DNA of 64,000 bases from Muribaculaceae bacterium (GCA_023665425.1 JAMPDX010000001.1:716393-780392); one strand, 5' to 3'; shown: positions 17,426 to 26,079, counted from the first letter of the stretch. A program made the numbers and translations. Notes: a model not told the origin generated them from the sequence alone.

Positions 17426-18592
17426 ATGACCTATACACGTCGCCCATATACTTTTGACCGCGTGGTACGCATATTCTTTTCGGTATGCGCCATCCTTGGC
17501 ATAGTATATCTCCTGAACCTGCTCAAGGGGGTGATACTCCCATTTCTGGTGTCGTGCTTGATAGCTTATACATTAGAGCCGCTTGTGCAATGGAACATAC
17601 GGCTAATAAGAGCCAAGGGGCGCTTCTTGCCGGTATTGATGGCACTCATCGAGGTCAGCGCTGTGATATGCACGGCTTTAGCAATACTCATCCCATATGT
17701 CAGTACAGAGATTTCTGAGATGTCTGACCTGCTTAAGCATTATGCATCTTCACGGGCCAACATACCATACTTGCCGGACACTATCCACACTTTCCTGCGC
17801 GAAAATCTGCAGATACAGGACCTCTCGGAAATAATACGTAACACTAATTGGCAAGAGACAGCCAAGCAGCTCATCAGTTCATCATGGTCTTTCTTGAGCA
17901 GCGGTATCTCGCTTATATTGGGTATATTAAGCTGGTCTGTAGTTTTTCTGTATGTCATCTTCATAATGCTTGACTATGAGAAGTTGATGCTCTCCTTCCG
18001 TCAGCTTATCCCTCTGAGGCATCGCAAGCGGGTTCTGGGCGTTTGCAATGATGTGAAAAATGCCATGAACTGTTATTTCCGTGGGCAAGCACTTATTGCC
18101 TTCCTGGTAGGAGTGCTCTTTTCCATTGGTTTTTATATCATAAACTTGCCCATGGGCATTATTTTGGGTCTCTTTATCGGTGTACTCAATCTGGTGCCAT
18201 ACCTGCAGTTGCTATCATTGCCCGTCGCTGCCGTTCTCTGTCTGGTAGGGTCTGTGGGCACCGGTGGTTCCTTCTGGGTGCTTTTCTGGGAGAGTATGGC
18301 GGTATATGTCATTGTGCAGAGCATTCAAGACCTGTATTTGACACCAAAAATTATGGGTAAAGCCATGGGCCTAAATCCGGCAATTATACTTCTTTCACTC
18401 TCTATATGGGGATGTCTGCTCGGTTTCATGGGGCTGATAATAGCTCTGCCGCTCACCACTTTGGTGCTCTCATATTATGACCGATATGTGGTGCAGCCAT
18501 ACATACACCGCAATGACCCGGATGCCTCCGGCATTATCCCTCCGTCACCTCTTGACACGCCGTTTGACAAGGTTGACGACAATCTTAAGTGA
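17426..18592 (+). CDS. AI-2E family transporter (PerM/TqsA type)
   Basis: A 388-residue polytopic inner-membrane protein with about seven or eight hydrophobic segments. The N-terminal pair (about 15-60) is followed by a long soluble stretch (about 85-145) and a C-terminal membrane block containing FLVGVLFSIGFYIINLPMG and the family hallmarks GVLNLVPYLQ and LGLNPAIILLSLSIWG. The family exports quorum-signal or sodium/proton-coupled substrates; the substrate here is unknown. The TTG at 17420 is in frame, but ATG at 17426 is preferred. The stop codon TGA (18590-18592) lies inside the inverted-repeat element at 18589-18664, so the last codon and stop are probably set by that insertion. Confidence 0.9.
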   Translation: MTYTRRPYTFDRVVRIFFSVCAILGIVYLLNLLKGVILPFLVSCLIAYTLEPLVQWNIRLIRAKGRFLPVLMALIEVSAVICTALAILIPYVSTEISEMSDLLKHYASSRANIPYLPDTIHTFLRENLQIQDLSEIIRNTNWQETAKQLISSSWSFLSSGISLILGILSWSVVFLYVIFIMLDYEKLMLSFRQLIPLRHRKRVLGVCNDVKNAMNCYFRGQALIAFLVGVLFSIGFYIINLPMGIILGLFIGVLNLVPYLQLLSLPVAAVLCLVGSVGTGGSFWVLFWESMAVYVIVQSIQDLYLTPKIMGKAMGLNPAIILLSLSIWGCLLGFMGLIIALPLTTLVLSYYDRYVVQPYIHRNDPDASGIIPPSPLDTPFDKVDDNLK

Positions 18593-18664
18593 TGATTAAA
18601 AAATAAATTGGTAAAAATTTGTATGATGATTAAGATTATCAACTTGGTATTTTTTAATCATCAC
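18589..18664. mobile_element. 76-bp inverted-repeat element, copy 1
   Basis: Perfect 17-bp terminal inverted repeats (GTGATGATTAAAAAATA at 18589-18605 and its complement at 18648-18664) flanked on both sides by TAA. A near-identical element in the opposite orientation lies at 25990-26064. No coding capacity. It forms the end of the transporter gene upstream (stop codon) and the leader of tdk downstream. Confidence 0.75.
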
Positions 18665-18677
18665 TAAATAAACAATA

Positions 18678-19313
18678 ATGAACAGAATAGGTAAACTATA
18701 TTTCCGATACGGCACCATGGGGTCAGCCAAGACTGCAATGCTGCTTACTCAGGCTTATAACTTTGAGGAGCGAGGCATGCAATACCTGTGCTTCAAGCCA
18801 ATAATTGACACACGCGAGGCGCGCAATGTAATACATTCGCGCATAGGCATAGAGCGCGAGTGTCATTGGATCTATGCAGACACAGATATGTATATGCAGA
18901 TAAGGCAGATATTTGAGGATACCCTCTCCATACCCTCTTGGCTGCTGATAGATGAGGCGCAGTTCCTGACAGCCGCTCAGGTAGACCAGCTCGCACATGT
19001 GGTGGATGATTATGGTTGCAATGTGGTATGCTATGGCCTGCGCACAGACTTCATGACTCACTTGTTTGAGGGCTCTCGCCGACTGTTTGAGATAGCTGAC
19101 ACTATCGAAGAGATAAAGAGTACATGCTCTTGTGGCCGCAAGACCATAGTTAATGCACGCATCGACTCCTCAGGCAACATCATTACGGAAGGTGAGCAGG
19201 TAGAGATTGGTGGCAACGACAAGTACATGGCAGTGTGTCGCAAGTGCTGGTCAAACAAGCGCATTGAGAAGGCCCGCCGCAACACCCTCCCCTTTGATAC
19301 CGGCGAAATATAG
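18678..19313 (+). CDS. tdk: Thymidine kinase
   Basis: Phosphorylates thymidine to dTMP with ATP in the salvage pathway. The P-loop is GTMGSAKT at 12-19, the DEAQF Walker B-like motif is at 92-96, and the C-terminal lasso carries a zinc site CSCGRKT (Cys150/152) and CRKCW (Cys187/190). Length 211 is slightly longer than the usual 190-200, with a basic C-terminal extension. The start ATG follows the inverted-repeat element by 13 nt. No promoter of the standard form is visible between it and the transporter gene, so it may be read through from upstream or from a weak promoter within the element. Confidence 0.95.
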   Translation: MNRIGKLYFRYGTMGSAKTAMLLTQAYNFEERGMQYLCFKPIIDTREARNVIHSRIGIERECHWIYADTDMYMQIRQIFEDTLSIPSWLLIDEAQFLTAAQVDQLAHVVDDYGCNVVCYGLRTDFMTHLFEGSRRLFEIADTIEEIKSTCSCGRKTIVNARIDSSGNIITEGEQVEIGGNDKYMAVCRKCWSNKRIEKARRNTLPFDTGEI

Positions 19314-19362
19314 CCCATTCTCTCATCATCCCTAATTCTTAACTCTAATACCTAATATCAAT

Positions 19363-20655
19363 ATGTTACCCAAACAATTACGCGACGATATAGTCGCCCT
19401 TATCCATCGCGAAGTAGTCCCTGCTATGGGATGTACCGAGCCTGTTGCGATCGCCCTTGCAGTAGCCAAAGCTACCGAGCTGCTTGGCTGCAAGCCCCAA
19501 AAAATACGTGTAGGCCTTAGTGCCAATATGCTCAAGAATGCCATGGGTGTAGGTATCCCCGGCACCGGCATGATAGGTCTGCCTATAGCTATAGCGCTGG
19601 GCGCCCTGATAGGTAAGAGCGAATACGGCCTTGAGGTGCTCAAAGATGTGAACCCGGATGCCGTAGCCTCCGGCAAAAAATTTATAGATGAAGACCGCAT
19701 AGAGATTTATCTTGACGAGAATGCCCCCTCCATCCTGCATGTCGATGTGCTTGTGAGCGCTGAGGCTTCTCAGGCAAATGCCGTAATCTCCGGTGCGCAC
19801 ACACACTTTGCTCGCCTTGCCACATCTCGCGAGACACTGCTCGATGAGCTGAGCGGCGACTCCCCCTCAGCCACCGCCGGCAATAATGAGCATGACCCCA
19901 AGCTGGACATGCGCACCGTATGGGAGTTTGCCACAGAAAGCCCGATAGAGGAGCTCTCCTTCATCCTCGAGGCCCGCGAGCTCAATAAGAAAGCGGCTCA
20001 GCTGGCCATGGAGGAAGGTTACGGCCACTCTCTGGGCTATACTATCCGCACAAAGGGTATAAAGTACTTTGGCGACACACCGCTGGAGCACATGCTCATA
20101 TACACCTCAGCAGCCTGCGACGCTCGTATGGCCGGAGCTGCTATCCCCGTGATGTCCAATTCCGGCTCCGGTAATCAGGGTATTACAGCCACAATGCCGG
20201 TGGCTGTCTTTGCCGAAGACAGCGGCGCAAGCGAGGAGCAGACCATTCGCGCCTTGATTTTGTCACACCTCACATCTATTTATATCAAGCAGAGCTTGGG
20301 ACGCCTCTCAGCACTGTGTGGCTGTGTTGTGGCCTCTACCGGTTCCTCGAGCGGTATCACATATCTGATGGGAGGTGGTTTTGAGCAAGTGCAAGCAGCC
20401 ATCAAGAATATGGTGGCCAACCTCACCGGTATGGTATGCGACGGTGCAAAGCCCTCTTGCGCCATGAAGATTTCCTCCGGTGTGAGCACCGCCATGATGA
20501 GCGCCCTGTTAGCCATGAATGGTCGTTGTGTTACCAATAGTGAGGGTATCGTCTCTGACGATGTAGACCGTACAATCCACAACCTCACAAGCATTGGTCG
20601 CGATGCTATGCGCGAGACTGACCGTCTCATTCTCAACATCATGACAAGCAAATAA
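19363..20655 (+). CDS. CdsB-like L-cysteine desulfidase / serine dehydratase-type protein (UPF0597)
   Basis: A 430-residue protein of the iron-sulfur serine dehydratase alpha-like family (UPF0597, YhaM/CdsB). It begins with VPAMGCTEPVAIALAVAKA (Cys24), the hallmark segment, and contains further conserved cysteines in LSALCGCVVAST, MVCDGAKPSCAMK and TSAACDARM that could hold a 4Fe-4S cluster. The glycine-rich stretches MSNSGSGNQGITATMP and LMGGGFEQV are typical. Members remove sulfide from L-cysteine or deaminate L-serine in the cytoplasm; the exact substrate cannot be fixed from sequence. It follows tdk by 49 nt, and a repeat hairpin lies beyond its stop. Confidence 0.88.
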   Translation: MLPKQLRDDIVALIHREVVPAMGCTEPVAIALAVAKATELLGCKPQKIRVGLSANMLKNAMGVGIPGTGMIGLPIAIALGALIGKSEYGLEVLKDVNPDAVASGKKFIDEDRIEIYLDENAPSILHVDVLVSAEASQANAVISGAHTHFARLATSRETLLDELSGDSPSATAGNNEHDPKLDMRTVWEFATESPIEELSFILEARELNKKAAQLAMEEGYGHSLGYTIRTKGIKYFGDTPLEHMLIYTSAACDARMAGAAIPVMSNSGSGNQGITATMPVAVFAEDSGASEEQTIRALILSHLTSIYIKQSLGRLSALCGCVVASTGSSSGITYLMGGGFEQVQAAIKNMVANLTGMVCDGAKPSCAMKISSGVSTAMMSALLAMNGRCVTNSEGIVSDDVDRTIHNLTSIGRDAMRETDRLILNIMTSK

Positions 20656-20694
20656 TTCCCCTCCGGATAATTTCAGAGTAAGTGAAACCTATTA

Positions 20695-20762
20695 CCCCGG
20701 ACACTCACGGCTGCGCCGCGTGTGTCCGGGGTTACTGTTAAATAGGTGTTCTTGCGGACACC
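20695..20762. repeat. Dispersed palindromic repeat, copy A (between convergent genes)
   Basis: A strong hairpin at 20695-20731 (CCCCGGACACTCACGGC, TGC loop, then its near-perfect complement), followed by a smaller one at 20745-20762 (GGTGT/ACACC). Same family as the copies at 34135, 41210, 41462, 49798 and 63886. It sits between the convergent CdsB-like and pepD genes and could end transcription from both sides, though T-runs are short. Confidence 0.75.
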
Positions 20763-20774
20763 TTAGGGCAAGGA

Positions 20775-22229
20775 TTATGCCAAACGACGGAGAATGTCGG
20801 TGAGGAAGTCCCAGAATTGCTGTACGCTGGGTATGTTGGCCTTCTCACCCGGTGAGTGGATATCCTTCAGTGTCGGGCCAAAGGAAATTGCCTCCATACC
20901 AGGCACCTTGTCCATGATGATACCGCATTCCAGACCTGCGTGAAGTGCCTCTACCTTCGGCGCTTTGCCAAAGAGGTCTTCGAAGCTTTGCTCGGCAACT
21001 TTAAGCACTTTGCTCTCGGGATTGGGAGCCCAGCCGACACTCGGGTCATCAGTCTCAACATGGCAACCGATATTCTCATACAGGGCACGTACACGGTCGG
21101 AAATTTCATCGCGGCGTGAGTCTACGCTGCTACGCTGGTGAGTGGTGATGAGCAGCTCACCGTCAGCCACCTTGCGCACGCTGGCAAGGTTGGTAGATGT
21201 CTCCACCAGGCCGGGCACTGCAAGGCTCATAGCCTGTACACCATTGGGGGTGCCAAACAGTGTGGCTATCAGTGCATATGCCTCAGGCTCGCTGATGATA
21301 GTCTGGGGAGCTTCTGTCTCGGTGACAGTGAATGTGAAGTCCTCATTCTCAGCAAGCTTGAACTCATTGTGAATCATATCTGAGAACTCAGCGGCATATT
21401 TCTTGAGAGCCTCTGCGTTGGCAGCCGGCACACCAAAGATGGCGTTTGCCTCTCTCGGAATAGCGTTGGGCAGGCCGCCACCGGCGAAGTCTGAGAGTGC
21501 GAGGCCGAACTGCTTCTCGCTTTCCCACAGGAAGCGTGCAAGTTGCTGGTTGGCATTTGCTCTGCCCAGATGTATCTCCATGCCGGAGTGTCCACCCTTC
21601 AGGCCGCGAATGGCTGCGTTGAAATATACATAATCTGTCGGGGCTGCCTGGGTAGTGTAAGGATAATGGCAGAGGGTAGCGATAGAGCCGGCGCAGCCGA
21701 TTACGATAGTGCCATGCTCCTCGCTATCGAGGTTGAGCAGTATCTTGCCGGTGATCATACCGGGCTCAAGACCATTGGCGCCGATGAGGCCTTGCTCTTC
21801 ATCTACAGTGAAGAGCACCTCAAGTGGTCCGTGTACAAGCTCCTTGTCCAGAAGGACAGCCATGCCGGCTGCTACAGCCATACCATTGTCAGCACCCAGA
21901 GTAGTGCCTTTGGCGCGTACCCAGTCGCCATCCACAACAGTCTGGATGGGGTAATTGAGGAAGTCGTGCACCACATCCTCATTCTTCTCAGCCACCATAT
22001 CCTGATGGCCCTGAAGCACCACTGTGGGGGCATCCTCATGGCCGGGTGTGGCCGGAGCTGTCATTACTACATTGCCCACAGCATCGGTCTTGACGGGGAT
22101 GTTGTGTTTGGTAGCCCAGTCCACCAAGAACTGTTTCATCTTCTCCAGATGATGTGTGGGGCGGGGCACTTTGGTTATTTCATCAAAGCACTGCCAGAGC
22201 AGTGCCGGTTTGAGGTCTGTGACGTTCAT
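20775..22229 (-). CDS. pepD: Aminoacyl-histidine dipeptidase (PepD, M20 family), paralog 1
   Basis: A cytoplasmic zinc dipeptidase with broad specificity, classically cleaving Xaa-His (carnosine-type) dipeptides. Metal-site motifs lie at LQGHQDMV (His75, Asp77), LGADNG (Asp114), DEEQG (Glu144/145) and NLDSEEHG (Asp168). Length from the ATG at 22229 is 484 residues; an upstream in-frame ATG adds 42 unrelated residues that overlap the muramidase gene and was rejected. It is close to the paralog at 23076-24533 (first 24 residues nearly the same), so a duplication is likely. It starts 4 nt after the muramidase gene and ends the three-gene operon. Confidence 0.93.
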   Translation of the reverse strand: MNVTDLKPALLWQCFDEITKVPRPTHHLEKMKQFLVDWATKHNIPVKTDAVGNVVMTAPATPGHEDAPTVVLQGHQDMVAEKNEDVVHDFLNYPIQTVVDGDWVRAKGTTLGADNGMAVAAGMAVLLDKELVHGPLEVLFTVDEEQGLIGANGLEPGMITGKILLNLDSEEHGTIVIGCAGSIATLCHYPYTTQAAPTDYVYFNAAIRGLKGGHSGMEIHLGRANANQQLARFLWESEKQFGLALSDFAGGGLPNAIPREANAIFGVPAANAEALKKYAAEFSDMIHNEFKLAENEDFTFTVTETEAPQTIISEPEAYALIATLFGTPNGVQAMSLAVPGLVETSTNLASVRKVADGELLITTHQRSSVDSRRDEISDRVRALYENIGCHVETDDPSVGWAPNPESKVLKVAEQSFEDLFGKAPKVEALHAGLECGIIMDKVPGMEAISFGPTLKDIHSPGEKANIPSVQQFWDFLTDILRRLA

Positions 22230-22233
22230 GATA

Positions 22234-23079
22234 TTATTCTTGAGCTTTATATTTTCTATACTCGTTAGCCATACGGGTGTGATAGCCGCGTGCCTTGTAT
22301 GAAGCACCGTTGTATTTACGGGCAAAAGCGGCCCAATTCTTGTTCCGCAAATCATTGACCATGCCGGTGTTCTTTATGAAGTTGGCAAATAATTGTAGTT
22401 GTTCAAACTCTGAGAAGCTCATTCTGTCCACGAACTCTTGGACAGTGGAGCAACCGCAAAGCTTGTAATTAAATCCTCCAATCTGGAACATGCCCCAGAA
22501 AGTCCCCATATTAGCCTTATCAATGTTTACCTTGCGGGCATTGATGAGCTGCTGCCACTCCTTACGGCCGTAGCTGCTTTTTATTCCCTCGGGTATTGAC
22601 GTGCTTGCCGGCGCCTTGGCATTGCTTGTGGCGCGAGCCTTGTTGTACATGGCACGGTCGAAGTTTATTACCGGTACTCCGGGAGCAAAAAAGCCTTCGA
22701 GAGAGGCCCCGGCCTCAATGCGTACAACAGCCTTGATTGCGGCTATTTCGACACCTAACTCTTCAGCCACCACGCTATAGTCATGGTCAGTAAGAGTGGT
22801 GTAGCGGGAGTCTGCATCCTCTTCAGCCATCTTTATAGCAAGAGCGCTCACCCCGGTAGCGGGGTCGATGACTTCAAAGTCTGTAGTCTCATTCTTGGGG
22901 GTAGGGGAGGCCACTGTATCCAAGCGCACCTCGCCCCATGGCATTACTACAGTGTCAACCTTTTGCTCGCTGCGTGTGCTGTCATTAGCCACCGAACGGC
23001 CACTGCCGATGCAGGCTGCACCTGCACCGGAAGCGACTGCAACGGCTATCGTCAGCAATATGGCGCTGCGAGATTTCAT
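22234..23079 (-). CDS. Lipoprotein N-acetylmuramidase-type glycan hydrolase
   Basis: A 281-residue protein with a lipoprotein signal (MKSRSAILLTIAVAVASGAG, then AAC lipobox near residue 23), a linker of about 80 residues, and a C-terminal muramidase domain (about 95-280). The domain shows AAIKAVVRIEAG with the likely catalytic glutamate (VRIEAG), FFAPGVPVINFDRAMY, GTFWGMFQIGGFNY and YNGASYKARGYHTRMANEY. This matches the N-acetylmuramidase/DUF3380 family found in phage endolysins and Bacteroidetes envelope proteins. It should cut the glycan strands of peptidoglycan from a membrane-anchored periplasmic position. It lies between two pepD paralogs, overlapping the upstream one by 4 nt. Confidence 0.78.
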   Translation of the reverse strand: MKSRSAILLTIAVAVASGAGAACIGSGRSVANDSTRSEQKVDTVVMPWGEVRLDTVASPTPKNETTDFEVIDPATGVSALAIKMAEEDADSRYTTLTDHDYSVVAEELGVEIAAIKAVVRIEAGASLEGFFAPGVPVINFDRAMYNKARATSNAKAPASTSIPEGIKSSYGRKEWQQLINARKVNIDKANMGTFWGMFQIGGFNYKLCGCSTVQEFVDRMSFSEFEQLQLFANFIKNTGMVNDLRNKNWAAFARKYNGASYKARGYHTRMANEYRKYKAQE

Positions 23080-24533
23080 GATTTGGCCACCTTAGAGAGA
23101 GTGAGTTCGAGATGACGCCAGAATTTCTCTACTGTGGGGATATTGAGCTGCTCATCAGGTGAGTGTACACCGGTCATTGTGGGGCCGAAGGACACCATGT
23201 CGAGCTCGGGGTGTGTCTCCAGGAAGAGGCCGCACTCCAGACCGGCATGGATAGCCTTGATAGCCGGTTTGACATTGAAGAGCTCCTCATAGGCCTCGGC
23301 AGCTATCTTCATGATGGGGCTCTTCATGTTGGGAGCCCAGCCGGGATAACCGTCAGAATGGTTAACCTCAGCACCGGCGAGCTGGAAGTGTGCCTCTACC
23401 TGGCCGGCGATGTCATACTTGCGGCTCTCCACACTGCTGCGCTGTGAGGTGGTAACCTTAATCTTGTCACCCTCCTCCATCTTGACTGCTGCCAGATTGG
23501 TTGAAGTCTCTACCAGGCCGGGCAGGTCACGACTCATGGAGTATACGCCGTGAGGTGCGCTGTAAAGAGCACGTATAAGGCGCAGAGAGGTGTCTGAGTC
23601 GATACAATAGTCAGGACGACCTACGCTCTCTATTTCGAATTTCACTGAGGGCTCGATGCCGGCAAACTCAGCTGTAATCTCTTGAGCATACTGGTCAAGG
23701 GCATCTACCACTGTCTGCTTGGCCTCACCATGGATGCCAAACAGGGCGTGAGCCTCACGCGGAATAGCGTTACGCAGATTGCCACCGTCGAACTCGCAGA
23801 TGGCTACCTCATGCTTCTGGCTCAGGTTCCACAAGAAGCGAGCGATAAGTTTGTTGGCGTTAGCGCGACCCAGATGTATGTCGCCGCCGGAGTGGCCACC
23901 AAGCAGGCCTGAAACACTTACCTTGAGGAAGTGGAAGTGCTCGGGAGCCACACTGCGATGATATGAGAAGATGGCAGTTGTGTCGATACCGCCGGCGCAG
24001 CCTACGAAGATCTCGCCGTCATCCTCGCTGTCGAGGTTGATGAGGATTTTGCCGGTGATCATTCCCTCGCCCAAATTGATAGCGCCTTCCAGGCCGATCT
24101 CCTCGTTTACTGTGAAGAGACACTCCAACGGGCCATGCACCAGGTCTTTGTCGATGAGGGCAGCCATACAAGCAGCCATACCTATACCGTTGTCAGCACC
24201 CAGAGTGGTGCCTTTAGCTTTTACCCAGTCGCCGTCGATATATGTCTGAATGGGGTCTTTGAGGAAGTCATGCTGCACGTCATTATTCTTCTCTGCCACC
24301 ATATCCATGTGGGCCTGAAGAATTACTGTGGGAGCATTCTCGCAGCCGGGAGTTGCGGGCTTGCACATCACCACATTGCCCACCTTGTCGGTCTTCGCCT
24401 CCAGATTATGCTTGGCGGCGAACTCCAGCAGGAATGCGCGGATTTGCTCCTCGTGGCGTGAGGGACGAGGTACTTTTGTGATTTCATCGAAGCATTGCCA
24501 AATCAATGCAGGTTTAAGGTCTTTAACTTCCAT
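23076..24533 (-). CDS. pepD: Aminoacyl-histidine dipeptidase (PepD, M20 family), paralog 2
   Basis: Second PepD-type zinc dipeptidase, 485 residues, first gene of the three-gene minus-strand operon. Metal motifs LQAHMDMV (His75, Asp77), LGADNG, NEEIG (in place of DEEQG of the other copy) and NLDSEDDG are in the expected order. The N-terminus DLKPALIWQCFDEITKVPRP is nearly the same as in paralog 1 (DLKPALLWQCFDEITKVPRP). The Asp-to-Asn change in the catalytic EE motif region suggests some specialisation. The promoter lies at 24628-24659 and predicts a leader of about 90 nt. Confidence 0.93.
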   Translation of the reverse strand: MEVKDLKPALIWQCFDEITKVPRPSRHEEQIRAFLLEFAAKHNLEAKTDKVGNVVMCKPATPGCENAPTVILQAHMDMVAEKNNDVQHDFLKDPIQTYIDGDWVKAKGTTLGADNGIGMAACMAALIDKDLVHGPLECLFTVNEEIGLEGAINLGEGMITGKILINLDSEDDGEIFVGCAGGIDTTAIFSYHRSVAPEHFHFLKVSVSGLLGGHSGGDIHLGRANANKLIARFLWNLSQKHEVAICEFDGGNLRNAIPREAHALFGIHGEAKQTVVDALDQYAQEITAEFAGIEPSVKFEIESVGRPDYCIDSDTSLRLIRALYSAPHGVYSMSRDLPGLVETSTNLAAVKMEEGDKIKVTTSQRSSVESRKYDIAGQVEAHFQLAGAEVNHSDGYPGWAPNMKSPIMKIAAEAYEELFNVKPAIKAIHAGLECGLFLETHPELDMVSFGPTMTGVHSPDEQLNIPTVEKFWRHLELTLSKVAKS

Positions 24534-24627
24534 AATTTCTTGGTTATATTATATTTAATTATGTTCTAACGGGATGCTGACAAGGCCGCAGCCATCATCA
24601 GTAATTGGGCTATTAATTATTAATGCA

Positions 24628-24659
24628 CAAAGATAATAAAATATATCGAGGTTGCCAAA
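24628..24659 (-). promoter_or_regulatory. Promoter of the pepD-muramidase-pepD operon
   Basis: On the minus strand TTTG (24656-24659), a 20-bp spacer and TATCTTTG (24628-24635) match the consensus exactly. The predicted leader to the ATG at 24533 is about 90 nt. Confidence 0.7.
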
Positions 24660-24707
24660 CATTTACAAAAAAAAGCGTTTTTTAACCCTCGGTTCAAGAT
24701 TTTTTTG

Positions 24708-24715
24708 TAAATTTG
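24708..24715 (+). promoter_or_regulatory. Promoter -7 box of the small membrane protein gene
   Basis: TAAATTTG lies 8 nt before the ATG at 24724, while the -33 element is weak. The transcript should start very close to the ATG, which decides against the longer frame opening at 24652. Confidence 0.6.
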
Positions 24716-24723
24716 CAGTTCGT

Positions 24724-24882
24724 ATGATACGACTCATTGTAGTGACAGTCATCCTCCTTGGCATTGCCATGGCATTGCTCAGCGTGCGCGTTATCCTTAA
24801 AAAAGGAGGGCGTTTCAGTCGCGGACACGCCTGCCAATTCAATCCTGACTCACACAAGAGGCCTCATAAACAAAGAAAATAA
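24724..24882 (+). CDS. Small conserved single-pass membrane protein
   Basis: A 52-residue protein with one membrane segment (MIRLIVVTVILLGIAMALLS) followed by a short basic tail (VRVILKKGGRFSRGHACQF and beyond). The segment ending in KKGGRF is a pattern I recall from short Bacteroidetes proteins of unknown function. The start is fixed by the promoter box just upstream. It precedes the OmpH-like lipoprotein gene by 15 nt and may be co-transcribed with it. No function can be given. Confidence 0.7.
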   Translation: MIRLIVVTVILLGIAMALLSVRVILKKGGRFSRGHACQFNPDSHKRPHKQRK

Positions 24883-24897
24883 AAATGCCCTAAAGAT

Positions 24898-25503
24898 ATG
24901 AAAAAGTTATTTACAGCATTATGTATAGCCATTCTCTCTATTGGCTTCTGCACCACTGCTTGCTCTAACGCCGACTCAAAAGATGATAAGGCCCAGTCCT
25001 CAACAAAGGCTAAACCCAAGCCCTCAAAAAATGCTCAAACCGGAAACTTGCCCAACTATAGATATGTAGACTCTGACACTCTGCTCGCCAAATATAATCT
25101 GGCCAAAGACTATCAGGAGGAGATGCTTCGCCAGCAGAATGCTTACGAGAATACTGCCCGTCAGCGTCAATCGGCCATCGAAAGCCTCATGAAGAAATAT
25201 GACCAGCAGATGAAGAATGGCCAAATGAACGAGGCTTCTTACAATGCTGCTATGCAAGACCTCCAGAGCCGTCAGGCCGCTGCCGAGAAGGAGCTGAGCC
25301 AGCTGCAGGTAAACATGCAGAACCAAATGCTGGAAGCCCAAAAGATTGTCAATGACTCAATAATGAACTTCGTGCAGGAGTATAACGAATCATTCGGTTA
25401 TGATGCCATATTGATGAAGGCCGCGACCCTCTACATTGACCCGGCCCTCGACATCACTGACGAAATACTCGAAGGCCTCAACGCGCGCTACAACAAGCAA
25501 TAA
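24898..25503 (+). CDS. OmpH/Skp-like periplasmic chaperone, lipoprotein form
   Basis: A 201-residue protein with a lipoprotein signal (MKKLFTALCIAILSIGFC, lipobox Cys near 22), a short Lys/Ser-rich linker and an OmpH/Skp domain (about 50-200). The domain begins with the strand-forming YRYVDSDTLLAKYNLA, runs through two long Gln/Glu-rich helices (the chaperone tentacles), and ends with FGYDAILMKAATLYIDPALD ITDEILEGLN, the expected closing strand and helix. Such proteins hold unfolded outer-membrane proteins in the periplasm. A lipid anchor is unusual compared with the soluble classical Skp. The terminator at 25526-25558 follows. Confidence 0.85.
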   Translation: MKKLFTALCIAILSIGFCTTACSNADSKDDKAQSSTKAKPKPSKNAQTGNLPNYRYVDSDTLLAKYNLAKDYQEEMLRQQNAYENTARQRQSAIESLMKKYDQQMKNGQMNEASYNAAMQDLQSRQAAAEKELSQLQVNMQNQMLEAQKIVNDSIMNFVQEYNESFGYDAILMKAATLYIDPALDITDEILEGLNARYNKQ

Positions 25504-25525
25504 TCAACTGTACTCAATACAAACA

Positions 25526-25558
25526 GCGTCCCCGTACATACTCTTTGTGCGGGGACGC
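25526..25558. terminator. Bidirectional terminator
   Basis: A 9-bp perfect GC-rich stem GCGTCCCCG / CGGGGACGC with a 15-nt loop, placed between two convergent genes (OmpH-like on plus, small lipoprotein on minus). Confidence 0.7.
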
Positions 25559-25601
25559 AGCTATATTCATATTGGGGATGTGTTACTCATGATACTACCG
25601 A

Positions 25602-25865
25602 TTACTTAACCGGAGTATCAGCTATTGCTGTGCCATTGGCTATTACATTGGTGTCGGTGCCCTCTTGAGGCATTACCACTTCCTCACCAACCACTTCGCC
25701 AATTGTGGCTGTGTCGGTGCCATTATTGGACACTACATCCATCTCTTCGACACCGGTTTCGCTTACTACTACCTCGGTGTCATTCTGTTTCTCTGATTTT
25801 GAACATGCTACGGTTGCCATAGCCATAACTGCAATTGCTGCAGCTATCATTACATTCTTCTTCAT
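25602..25865 (-). CDS. Small lipoprotein of unknown function
   Basis: An 87-residue protein with a clear lipoprotein signal (MKKNVMIAAAIAVMAMATVAC, lipobox Cys21) and a short acidic, Val/Thr/Gly-rich mature part without recognisable domain. It is very likely real, given the signal peptide and codon use, but its role is unknown. It is monocistronic, convergent with the OmpH-like gene and divergent from the amylase gene. Confidence 0.7.
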   Translation of the reverse strand: MKKNVMIAAAIAVMAMATVACSKSEKQNDTEVVVSETGVEEMDVVSNNGTDTATIGEVVGEEVVMPQEGTDTNVIANGTAIADTPVK

Positions 25866-25932
25866 AATAAGTTCTATCGTTTATCGCTAATATTAACGCC
25901 TCAACTTCAAAATGGTTTAATGTCTCCAGATA

Positions 25933-25964
25933 TTTGGCAAATCAGCAACTATTTAGTACTTTTG
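25933..25964 (+). promoter_or_regulatory. Promoter of the GH13 amylase gene
   Basis: TTTG (25933-25936), a 20-bp spacer and TACTTTTG (25957-25964) match the consensus. The predicted leader of about 110 nt contains the whole inverted-repeat element at 25990-26064. Confidence 0.7.
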
Positions 25965-25989
25965 TAAAATATTTAGTGTTAGCTTTTAA

Positions 25990-26064
25990 GTGATGATTAA
26001 AAAATTCCAAGTTGGTATACTTAATCATCATACAAAAATTACTAATTTATTTTTTAATCATCAC
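25990..26064. mobile_element. 75-bp inverted-repeat element, copy 2
   Basis: Opposite in orientation to the element at 18589-18664, and alike over almost its whole length. The ends are GTGATGATTAAAAAAT and its complement, flanked by TAA on both sides. It lies entirely within the predicted 5' leader of the amylase mRNA, where it could fold into a long hairpin just before the start codon. Confidence 0.75.
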
Positions 26065-26079
26065 TAAATACAGATAGAA

